A stretch of DNA of 59,334 nt, from NCBI RefSeq assembly GCF_900129935.1, contig NZ_FQXJ01000026.1, positions 1 to 59,334 of the forward strand, read 5' to 3'. How positions within the stretch are numbered: position 1 is the stretch's first letter; each line of letters opens with the position of its first letter. Positions 53,315 to 59,334 of this stretch are shown here, in pieces. The position numbers and the translations under genes are program-made. The notes under the pieces are model-generated. The model was given only the letters and a program-made list of their open reading frames with translations. It was not told the origin of the DNA and did not search any database. Origin of the DNA: Desulfosporosinus lacus DSM 15449 (GTDB lineage: Bacteria; Bacillota; Desulfitobacteriia; Desulfitobacteriales; Desulfitobacteriaceae).

Positions 53315-54481
53315 GTGAGCGCATTAGTTACTGTAAAACACGGTTTTGAGCCGCATATTATGGCCTATGAGGCCATAGGAAGTGTGTTTGTAGATGATGC
53401 AAAGGGTAAAAAGATTCTGATTAAGCCTAACGCAGGGCGTAAAGGAACAGCAAAATCAGCCCTTTGTACCAATCCGGAAATTATTCGGGGACTGATTAGA
53501 TTTTTTAAAGCTAGAAAAGCTGGGAAAATCTTTGTAGGAGACGGCGCCTTAACAGGTATTAACGTCTGGGAAGCCATGGAGACAGCTGGCATTACAGCGG
53601 TATGTCAGGAAGAAGGGGCTATATTGGTCAATTTAGATGACTGTGCCCCCATTGATAAAGAGATTCCTAATGGGACGATGGTAAATAAGCTGAGATTTTG
53701 CTCGTTGGTATTTGAAGCGGATATTGTCGTTTCCGTACCTGTTATCAAAACCCATATGTACACAGGTGTCACCTTAAGTATTAAGAATATGAAGGGATGC
53801 CTTTTAAAAAGAGAAAAGATGATACTGCATCGCATCGATAAACCCTGCCCCGATGATTCTAAAGGGCGTTGCCTGGATTGGGGTATTGCCGACATGGCCT
53901 CTGTCCTGTTGCCGGACTATTCCGTCATGGATGGGACCATTTGTATGGAGGGTTTTGGACCGAGCGCGGGTACACAGATAAATTTGGATCTCGTTGTAGC
54001 AAGTAAAGATCCCACTGCAGCTGATTATGTCGGTGTGATGCTGATGGGGATGCCCTACAATTCTATATCCCATATAAATTTAGTTCAAGAGCGTTGCGGG
54101 ACTGCCGGTATTGATGACATTGAGGTTGAGCCGGCAGACTATATGAAGTATAGCAAAAAATTTGTCCCCTCAGATTTATCCACGTTGCCAAACATTTACC
54201 CGAATATTGGTTTACTTGAAAAAGGCACCTGCAGTGCGTGCAGTGCAGGTGCGATGATGTTTCTTAAAGCACATGGGCATAAATTCGATAAAGAATTTAA
54301 GTTCACCATTGCAACAGGCAGGGACCTCACCCCTGAAGATTCGGCCCGAGAGGACGTATATCTTATTGGAAATTGTACGGCAGGCAGCGCTCGCGGCAAA
54401 AAATATTGCAAGGGTTGTCCGCCGATAGGTTCATCAATGTTGGCCTTTATTAACGGGGAGGAACAAGAGGAAGAAGATTAA
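53315..54481 (+). CDS. DUF362-domain protein with C-terminal cysteine clusters
   Basis: A 388-residue DUF362 protein, with the family core VSVPVIKTHMYTGVTLSIKN (about 146-165) and the N-terminal ILIKPNAG. The C-terminal third adds cysteines in KGTCSACSAGAMM and KYCKGCPPIG, which could bind a metal or FeS centre. DUF362 proteins are widespread in anaerobes and often described as iron-sulfur or redox proteins, without a proven reaction. The GTG 53315 start is likely but the RBS (AAAGGA, 13 bases away) is weak. Confidence 0.82.
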   Translation: MSALVTVKHGFEPHIMAYEAIGSVFVDDAKGKKILIKPNAGRKGTAKSALCTNPEIIRGLIRFFKARKAGKIFVGDGALTGINVWEAMETAGITAVCQEEGAILVNLDDCAPIDKEIPNGTMVNKLRFCSLVFEADIVVSVPVIKTHMYTGVTLSIKNMKGCLLKREKMILHRIDKPCPDDSKGRCLDWGIADMASVLLPDYSVMDGTICMEGFGPSAGTQINLDLVVASKDPTAADYVGVMLMGMPYNSISHINLVQERCGTAGIDDIEVEPADYMKYSKKFVPSDLSTLPNIYPNIGLLEKGTCSACSAGAMMFLKAHGHKFDKEFKFTIATGRDLTPEDSAREDVYLIGNCTAGSARGKKYCKGCPPIGSSMLAFINGEEQEEED

Positions 54482-54506
54482 TAGTCGAGATCCAAATAAT
54501 GAATGA

Positions 54507-54554
54507 AAAACTGTCAGAACGGTTAATACAATAAATTTATCGTCTGTCAGTTTT
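54507..54554 (+). terminator. Terminator-like hairpin after the DUF362 gene
   Basis: AAAACTGTCAGA / TCTGTCAGTTTT (54507-54518, 54543-54554) with one mismatch and a long loop. Confidence 0.6.
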
Positions 54555-54629
54555 ACTCTACTGCTTATTAAAGCAGAATAATACAATTTGTTATTTTTAG
54601 ATATCCATTTTGACGCGGAGGTTTATAGA

Positions 54630-55286
54630 GTGAAGAATAAAAAATCCAGTTGTTTTGAAATATTATCACCTAATATCCCAAATGAGTTAGATATCCTATC
54701 ACTCGATAAAACGATCCAATCAGAGGATTCTTTTACACAAGGGATTATTAGTAATTGTTCAATTGAAAATCAAATTGCTGATCATGTATCCTTTAAACAA
54801 ATGACTTTTAAAAATGTTAATTTTATAGATGTGTCATTTAGGTACCTTGATTTAACAGATGTTAGATTTGAAAACTGTGATTTGTCAAATATGGATCTAA
54901 GCGAGTCTGTCCTACATAAAGTAGAGATGGTTAATTGTAAGATGGTCGGAACGAATATGACCGAATCTGCTCTGCGGAATGTACTGTTTGATAATTGTAA
55001 TGGAAGTTATGGTTTATTTCGGTTTTTGGATTGTAAACAAGTTAATTTCAGAAAGAGCACGTTGTGCAATGCTGATTTCTACAAAGCTAAGTTTTTAAAA
55101 GTGGGGTTTAACGAATCTAATTTACAGCAAACGGGCATGTCCGGAGCGAAGCTAAAAGGAATTGATTTAAGTAGTTGTAAAATAGATGGATTAGGGGTAA
55201 CCGTCGAGGACCTAGAGGGATGTATAGTTTCCGCTGAGCAAGTACTATCTTTCTCGAATCTTTTAGGGCTGAAAATTAAGAGCTAA
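54630..55286 (+). CDS. Pentapeptide-repeat protein
   Basis: A 218-residue protein with pentapeptide repeats (A/S/C-D/N-L/F-X-X) in about residues 65-190, for example FRYLDLTDVRFENCDLSNMD and NADFYKAKF. These fold into a right-handed quadrilateral beta helix. Members such as MfpA/Qnr mimic DNA, but many have other roles. GTG 54630 lies 8 bases after GGAGG; the in-frame extension to 54588 has no RBS. Function unknown. Confidence 0.85.
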   Translation: MKNKKSSCFEILSPNIPNELDILSLDKTIQSEDSFTQGIISNCSIENQIADHVSFKQMTFKNVNFIDVSFRYLDLTDVRFENCDLSNMDLSESVLHKVEMVNCKMVGTNMTESALRNVLFDNCNGSYGLFRFLDCKQVNFRKSTLCNADFYKAKFLKVGFNESNLQQTGMSGAKLKGIDLSSCKIDGLGVTVEDLEGCIVSAEQVLSFSNLLGLKIKS

Positions 55287-55346
55287 TTAACGATTACCGC
55301 GAAACGTTTTTTATTTCTTACTATTGAAATGGGGTTTTAGTTTTAT

Positions 55347-55595
55347 ATGGACAAGATTATCAAATATATTCCAGATGGAGTATGTTCAAAAAGAATAAGC
55401 TTTTCAATTAATGATGGCAAACTTAATAATGTAAAGTTTGTTCAGGGATGTCCTGGAAATGCACAGGGAATAGCCAAACTCGTGGAGGGAATGGATGCAA
55501 CAGATGTCGCGAAAAGATTAAAAGGGATTAAGTGTCAGAATGGAACATCATGTCCGGACCAACTGGCAATTGCAATAGAAAGTTCTTTAAAATAA
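55347..55595 (+). CDS. TSCPD-domain protein
   Basis: An 82-residue protein ending in NGTSCPDQLA, the TSCPD motif seen in TIGR03905-type small proteins and at the C-terminus of class II ribonucleotide reductases. VPDGVCSKRISF and QGCPGNAQG supply two more cysteines. Likely a metal-binding or redox module; function unknown. Confidence 0.85.
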   Translation: MDKIIKYIPDGVCSKRISFSINDGKLNNVKFVQGCPGNAQGIAKLVEGMDATDVAKRLKGIKCQNGTSCPDQLAIAIESSLK

Positions 55596-55709
55596 TAGAC
55601 TGCTCTGGATTATCCCACGATCTTAGAAGGATATTAAGGAAAGATGTGGAAGGGTTAAGGAACAGTTTCATCTTGGCCTTGTTTAAATCAATTTTTGAGG
55701 ATGGTTTTC

Positions 55710-56936
55710 TTGGAGTTTGTAGCTGAACTAAAACAGTTTTCGGTTTTACAAAGTGATCAAATAATATCATTTAGAAATTATATTCACAAAAAATATCCTG
55801 CAGCCAGTATACAGCAACGATCTATAATACTAGCGGATACAATTGATAAAGTGATTGATAAGTATATACAAGACTTCAATAAAGGAATCAGAGATCAGGT
55901 GAAATATGAAGTTCTTCAACGGGCTGTATTAACTGGCAATTACAATATTAATGGTTCAGATATATTTCGTGCATGTCTATTTATAAAAGACACAGGGGAG
56001 AATTTTAATGCTTCACTCACTAATTGGCTGAATAAAAATTGTTGCAATCCAATCGAAGGAAAACATATTGACCTTTTACTAACAAAGGTTGCTAATTCTT
56101 ATAATGAGTACTTAGATTATGAATTAGAACATATAATCGGTAAATCAATCTTCAAGCTGGAAGATGATTGTATTAATTCAACCATTGTGATAGATACCTC
56201 CTATTTTAGGGGTTCTATTGTTGAGAGAGTTCGTACAACGTATGAATATTTAAAAGGAAGGGCAATTGGAGAGTATATTCCTTATCAAGTTTTAGTTACC
56301 ACTTTAATGTTGATTGCGCTCTTGAACTCAAGTCAATTTGTTCAGAGGCAGGATAATATCGGTAACGGAATTAACCCTCAAATGAGATTTGCTGGGCTGC
56401 CAAATTTTGAGGCTTTCCCTGCTCAAGTGAATACTCTTCAACATAAAAGTGTTGATGAGCAACTAACATATGCACTGCAATACAGGCAAGTTGATGATAA
56501 GAGTTTAATCGAGTTCTTATCCAGAAAGGGGTCCTTGCTTTGCGAGGAACCGTATTTTTCTTCAATAATCCAAGCATCCCATGAATATGATATTAATCCA
56601 TTACTGTTATTTGCTATTACAGGTCAGGAGCAAGCTTACGTTCCTAAAGGTGTTAAAAATGCTAAAATGATCGCAAATAACCCATTTAATGTCTATGGCA
56701 GTTGGCAAGTTTACAATACTGATATACTGGATTCGGCCCGAACTGCAGCAAATTTAGTAGCAACTCTTTGCAAAAATAGACCACCGTCGATAGACCCAAT
56801 TGTTTGGATAAATACAAAATACGCTGAGGATAAGACGTGGCACGTTGGAGTTGCAAAACTATTGAAAGAGCTAAATAAAGAGGTAATAGTTGAGAGACCC
56901 GTTTTAGGTAGGGATACAATCAAAGCCGATTATTAG
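55710..56936 (+). CDS. Membrane protein with a glucosaminidase/lysozyme-like C-terminal domain
   Basis: A 408-residue protein. An N-terminal helical region of about 185 residues without recognised domain is followed by one hydrophobic segment (about 193-210) and a C-terminal domain with FSSIIQASHEYDINPLLLFA, a candidate catalytic Glu in TGQEQAY (about 304), and NNPFNVYGSWQVYN. This resembles lysozyme-like/endo-beta-N-acetylglucosaminidase folds acting on peptidoglycan. The large cytoplasmic N-terminus is unusual for such enzymes. TTG 55710 lies 9 bases after TTGAGG. Confidence 0.65.
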   Translation: MEFVAELKQFSVLQSDQIISFRNYIHKKYPAASIQQRSIILADTIDKVIDKYIQDFNKGIRDQVKYEVLQRAVLTGNYNINGSDIFRACLFIKDTGENFNASLTNWLNKNCCNPIEGKHIDLLLTKVANSYNEYLDYELEHIIGKSIFKLEDDCINSTIVIDTSYFRGSIVERVRTTYEYLKGRAIGEYIPYQVLVTTLMLIALLNSSQFVQRQDNIGNGINPQMRFAGLPNFEAFPAQVNTLQHKSVDEQLTYALQYRQVDDKSLIEFLSRKGSLLCEEPYFSSIIQASHEYDINPLLLFAITGQEQAYVPKGVKNAKMIANNPFNVYGSWQVYNTDILDSARTAANLVATLCKNRPPSIDPIVWINTKYAEDKTWHVGVAKLLKELNKEVIVERPVLGRDTIKADY

Positions 56937-56951
56937 TTTACTCATAGGAAA

Positions 56952-56976
56952 ACGCTAGAAATAGCGTCTTTTTATT
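56952..56976 (+). terminator. Terminator of the lysozyme-like gene
   Basis: ACGCTA / TAGCGT stem, GAAA loop, CTTTTTATTT tail. Confidence 0.75.
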
Positions 56977-57035
56977 TGTACGCAGGTTGTGTGGACCGGC
57001 TTTATACTGAGCAGGCTCTAAATAAGCTTGAGTAT

Positions 57036-57482
57036 CTAAGGCCTTTTTGTATTATTACAGCCTGGATTAGAACAGTGAGTACCTCTGAAATTCCGAGTAG
57101 TGTGATTTAGCTTTTCTGTACGGATAAACTCCTGCATGGCATAAATTGAATCGTTACTGATGACATGTTCAATTGCACAAGCGTCTCTGTTTGCAATAAC
57201 GGCGTCGACTCTTAGAATCTTTGTAAAAAACTCCTGGATAACTCGATGCTTTTTTGATGTGAACTCGGCATGCTCACGTCCGGAAGGAGTAAGAAATATT
57301 TCTTTATATTTTTCATTTGTGATCAATCCCTTTTCTGAAAGGGTTGACATGGCACTGTTGGCGCTTGCCTTCGTTACACTTAACCGTTCAGCAATATCGG
57401 ATATTCTTGCTCCATTTCCGTCGCTGGACAGCTCATATATCGCTTCTAAATAGTTTTCCATGGTAAATGTCAACTTTTCCAA
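57036..57482 (-). CDS. DtxR/MntR-family metal-dependent transcriptional repressor
   Basis: A 148-residue repressor. The N-terminal winged helix (about 10-60) contains RISDIAERLSVTKASANSAMS, and the dimerisation/metal domain follows. The metal site reads KKHRVIQ and CAIEH (about 100-104), the Cys-x2-Glu-His of DtxR-type iron sensors rather than the Glu-x2-Glu-His of MntR. It lacks the third (SH3-like) domain, and its Cys-rich tail HCSNPGC is unusual. TTG 57482 lies 8 bases after AAAGGAG. A palindrome at 57557 is a candidate autoregulatory site. Confidence 0.88.
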   Translation of the reverse strand: MEKLTFTMENYLEAIYELSSDGNGARISDIAERLSVTKASANSAMSTLSEKGLITNEKYKEIFLTPSGREHAEFTSKKHRVIQEFFTKILRVDAVIANRDACAIEHVISNDSIYAMQEFIRTEKLNHTTRNFRGTHCSNPGCNNTKRP

Positions 57483-57556
57483 TAAACATTCTCCTTTAAC
57501 TTAACAATAATATGAATTTTGTTATATCAACTTCAAGTTGCGATACCTCATCAGCA

Positions 57557-57572
57557 GTTAGGGGAATCTAAC
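57557..57572 (-). promoter_or_regulatory. Candidate DtxR-type operator
   Basis: GTTAGGGGAATCTAAC, an interrupted palindrome (GTTAG / CTAAC), 75 bases upstream of the repressor start. Resembles the TTAGG...CCTAA class of metal-repressor boxes and shares TTAGGGGAATCTA with the site at 49996-50022. Confidence 0.5.
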
Positions 57573-57730
57573 TATATAGAATTGATACAATATCCTAGAA
57601 AATGATTATAAAATCAATATTTATGTAAAATTAGTTTTACAGTTCCTATTATGTTGCATCGGCTTGAGCAATATAAGAAAAAATGGATATTGTTAATTCA
57701 CTGTAAGATTTGATGTAATCGGAAGAAAGC

Positions 57731-57951
57731 TCAATGCATATGAAAGTGGTGAATATCTGGTGTGTGTCTGTGTACATGTACTAGTGCTTTATGGGTGTGG
57801 CGGTGGCTGTGATCTCTTTTTACAGGCTCATCATGTTCGTGGTTATGATGCCAGTCTTTATGGTAGTGTGTCGGTGCTCATGAGTAACTGAAGTGTGCTC
57901 ATGTAAATGTTTATGCTGTTCACAGGAAGCGAAATAGGTCCCGGCAATCAT
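57731..57951 (-). pseudogene. His-rich small protein gene with a frameshift
   Basis: From ATG 57951 the frame reads MIAGTYFASCEQHKHLHEH and stays His-rich to about 57864. After a probable one-base deletion there, the next frame continues His-rich (HKDWHHNHEHDEP, then VHRHTPDIHHFHMH) to TGA 57731. The combined product of about 73 residues has the composition of Ni/Zn/Co-binding proteins of the LVH-H-H-PDIHHRH type. A sequencing error is an alternative to a real frameshift. The AT-rich remainder of 57483-58150 shows no other gene. Confidence 0.6.
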
Positions 57952-57986
57952 GATGAATATTCCCCATGGATAATTACAGTATAGCG

Positions 57987-58000
57987 TTAATGATTATTAA
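57987..58000. promoter_or_regulatory. Fur-like palindrome upstream of the His-rich pseudogene
   Basis: TTAATGATTATTAA (TTAAT / ATTAA) within an AT-rich region, similar to Fur/Zur/PerR-type boxes. A TATACT -10 on the minus strand lies next to it near 57977. Confidence 0.35.
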
Positions 58001-58076
58001 TTTCAATTTTCAGTTCAACCGTGCATAGACAGTGTTATTTAGGGCCATTGAGGAGCGTTTACAAGAAGCCCAGAAT

Positions 58077-58103
58077 TGCCGGCCAAGCCAGACTTGGCCG
58101 GCA
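58077..58103. terminator. GC-rich hairpin after the DUF2922 gene
   Basis: Perfect 11-bp stem TGCCGGCCAAG / CTTGGCCGGCA with a 5-base loop, 48 bases past the end of the minus-strand DUF2922 gene. Little T-run. Confidence 0.55.
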
Positions 58104-58150
58104 GTTTGCTTGTTGCTGAGGTTAGGTCAGTGTCGGGATAAAGGCTGTTC

Positions 58151-58390
58151 TTAAGCCTGAGGCGGGTCGAATAGGTCATCGGTAACAGTTCCGATGACCT
58201 TAACGTCCCGTAGGCCTGTGAGAGCGCCGCTGGTCGTCATGAAAATATTGCTGGAGACAATGGTATTCATAACGGCCAGGACCTCAGCTTGATTCAGGTC
58301 TTCCCGGGGATTGGGAATTGTTATTGTAAACGTCTTTCCTCCCTCGGTGGCAAAACTTAACCTGACCACTTTGGTATTGGTTGTAGCCAC
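58151..58390 (-). CDS. DUF2922-family small protein
   Basis: A 79-residue protein with the DUF2922 pattern: VVRLSFATEGGKTFTITIPNPR near the N-terminus and the DLNQAEV segment in mid-sequence. These small proteins of Firmicutes regularly occur next to DUF1659 genes, as here (36-base gap). GTG 58390 follows AAAGGAGGTG; an ATG at 58420 precedes that RBS and is rejected. Function unknown. Confidence 0.85.
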   Translation of the reverse strand: MATTNTKVVRLSFATEGGKTFTITIPNPREDLNQAEVLAVMNTIVSSNIFMTTSGALTGLRDVKVIGTVTDDLFDPPQA

Positions 58391-58426
58391 AAACTCACCT
58401 CCTTTTCTTTGGATTTTCATAAACGT

Positions 58427-58651
58427 TTACTCCTCTATCAGCCTGAAATTTTTTCTTAACTGCACGTCCAGCAATGGCTGCTGTGACAGGCTGAATAAGG
58501 CCTGAGCCACATCGAAAAGGGCTTCTTCGGAGGCATCCGCCCGTACATAGCTCAGGCTTTTTTGCCTGGTCACCGGGCTTCCGGTGGGAGTAGATCCGTT
58601 TTGGTAAATTGCTATCAGTGCCGAATTCAAAGCTTCAGCGATGATTGACAT
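58427..58651 (-). CDS. DUF1659-family small protein
   Basis: A 74-residue protein of the DUF1659 family, with RADASEEALFDVAQALFSL as its central segment. Pairing with DUF2922 is recurrent in Firmicutes. Function unknown. RBS AAAGGAG precedes the ATG. It is the first gene of a two-gene unit. Confidence 0.85.
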   Translation of the reverse strand: MSIIAEALNSALIAIYQNGSTPTGSPVTRQKSLSYVRADASEEALFDVAQALFSLSQQPLLDVQLRKNFRLIEE

Positions 58652-58918
58652 TTGCTTGCTCCTTTCTAAGCTTTTGACAAACCGGCTGTTCCGGCATGTC
58701 CCTATATACTATGAACTTGTATCACTGGAGGTTACCCCTGAAATATAATGAATGTCCCAACCAGCTGACGTTGCCTGCTTCGGACATGATCTTAGCCGGG
58801 ATTGTCACCGGATTCCCAATTTTGGAAGGCGATTTGCCAGGTTCATAGCCAAGCCGTCACCATTCGAAACCCGCCTGCGTATGCTGTAATTAAAGCAATT
58901 AAAAAGGCGGGAATCAAA

Positions 58919-59334
58919 ATGGATGAATCCAGCACGGAACGTACGCCCCTGGCCATCGCGGCTGAGATTAATAGGATCAAACAAGAGACTTGTAAAATTA
59001 TGCTTACCAATGCCCTGGAGATCGGCAAGCGCCTGAAGGAGGCCAAGGATTTGCTCCCCCATGGAGAATGGGGAAAATGGCTGGTGGAATCGGTGAGCTA
59101 TTCTCAGCGCAAAGCCAACAAGCTGATGCAGCTTTATAAAGAATATGGAGATAAACTATTCCCCGACGGCGCGGGGGAAGGCAGGTCAAATTCGCCGACG
59201 TGGGCGAATTTGACCTACAACCAGGCTCTTCTCCTGCTGGGAATTCCGGAAGATGAGCGGGAGGAATTTATCCTGGAGCAGGATGTTAATAATATAACCA
59301 TCCGTGAGCTGAATCGGGCTCTTAAAGAACAGAA
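58919..59334 (+). CDS. DUF3102-domain protein, 5' part
   Basis: The frame opens at ATG 58919 and runs off the window with no stop. It begins MDESSTERTPLAIAAEINRI and has EIGKRLKEAKDLLPHGEWGKWL, the hallmark DUF3102 segment, in about residues 38-60. Such proteins occur on plasmids, phages and integrative elements of Firmicutes and look like DNA-associated factors. The same frame is open upstream to 58796, but protein-family homology begins near the ATG. GC content here is visibly higher than to the left. Confidence 0.85.
   Translation, partial: MDESSTERTPLAIAAEINRIKQETCKIMLTNALEIGKRLKEAKDLLPHGEWGKWLVESVSYSQRKANKLMQLYKEYGDKLFPDGAGEGRSNSPTWANLTYNQALLLLGIPEDEREEFILEQDVNNITIRELNRALKEQ

Noticed and set aside
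58652-58918. Prophage attachment site near the right edge
   Set aside because: No integrase, tRNA or direct repeats are visible within the window.
1-59334. CRISPR array or tRNA genes
   Set aside because: No regularly spaced direct repeats and no cloverleaf-type sequence with a recognisable TPsiC arm were found by eye.

Overview
The window looks like chromosome from an anaerobic, endospore-forming, moderately AT-rich Firmicute of the Desulfosporosinus/Desulfitobacterium type. This is inferred from gene content, not from a search: a gerA-gerC-gerB spore germination operon, a cobalamin riboswitch with cobT-cobU-cobS, butyrate kinase with phosphate butyryltransferase, an [FeFe]-hydrogenase-like protein, two molybdopterin oxidoreductase modules, CarD, and strong AGGAGG-type ribosome binding sites with frequent TTG/GTG starts. 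No rRNA, tRNA or CRISPR array was recognised.

Layout. 1-0.36 kb: 3' end of an IS605-type tnpB with its right end. 0.45-9 kb: monocistronic metabolic genes (aconitase-family hydratase, 2-hydroxyacid dehydrogenase, CarD regulator, phosphodiester glycosidase, [FeFe]-hydrogenase-like protein, a small membrane protein), most closed by clear hairpin terminators. 9-13 kb: cation efflux pump, SGNH hydrolase, VTT-domain, HD-domain and CmpB-type membrane genes. 13.3-17.5 kb: germination receptor operon on the minus strand, including a small two-helix membrane protein. 18.3-22.3 kb: buk-ptb, then a BsdC/BsdD-type decarboxylase pair. 22.4-25.3 kb: cobalamin lower-ligand and assembly operon under a riboswitch. 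25.4-30 kb: ParM-like actin with a small partner, then tandem CNNM/CorC-type paralogues. 30-34.3 kb: asparagine synthetase, DUF3006, a metallo-beta-lactamase-fold lipoprotein and a CBS protein. 34.5-43.4 kb: PucR-type regulator and two anaerobic molybdoenzyme modules, one cytoplasmic and one Tat-exported with chaperone, FeS subunit and membrane anchor. 43.7-50 kb: AbrB-type regulator, UbiB-like kinase, His-rich protein, glutamate-synthase-domain protein, radical SAM protein, YetF-like protein. 50-52.8 kb: ABC exporter with two permeases. 53-57.5 kb: transporter remnant, DUF362, pentapeptide, TSCPD and lysozyme-like-fold proteins, DtxR-family regulator. 57.5-59.3 kb: broken His-rich gene, DUF2922/DUF1659 pair and the start of a DUF3102 gene.

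The most unusual signals are non-coding or concern initiation. First, there is a dispersed structured repeat with two long copies and one short copy, whose hairpin changes sequence while keeping pairing and which looks like a mobile or regulatory RNA. Second, the tandem CNNM genes share a conserved start region with a perfect Shine-Dalgarno but only AUC/AUA where the start codon should be. Third, a TTAGGGGAATCTA motif is shared by the DtxR-family gene's upstream region and the YetF/ABC-exporter divergent promoter region. No single obviously new multi-gene defence or biosynthetic system was found.
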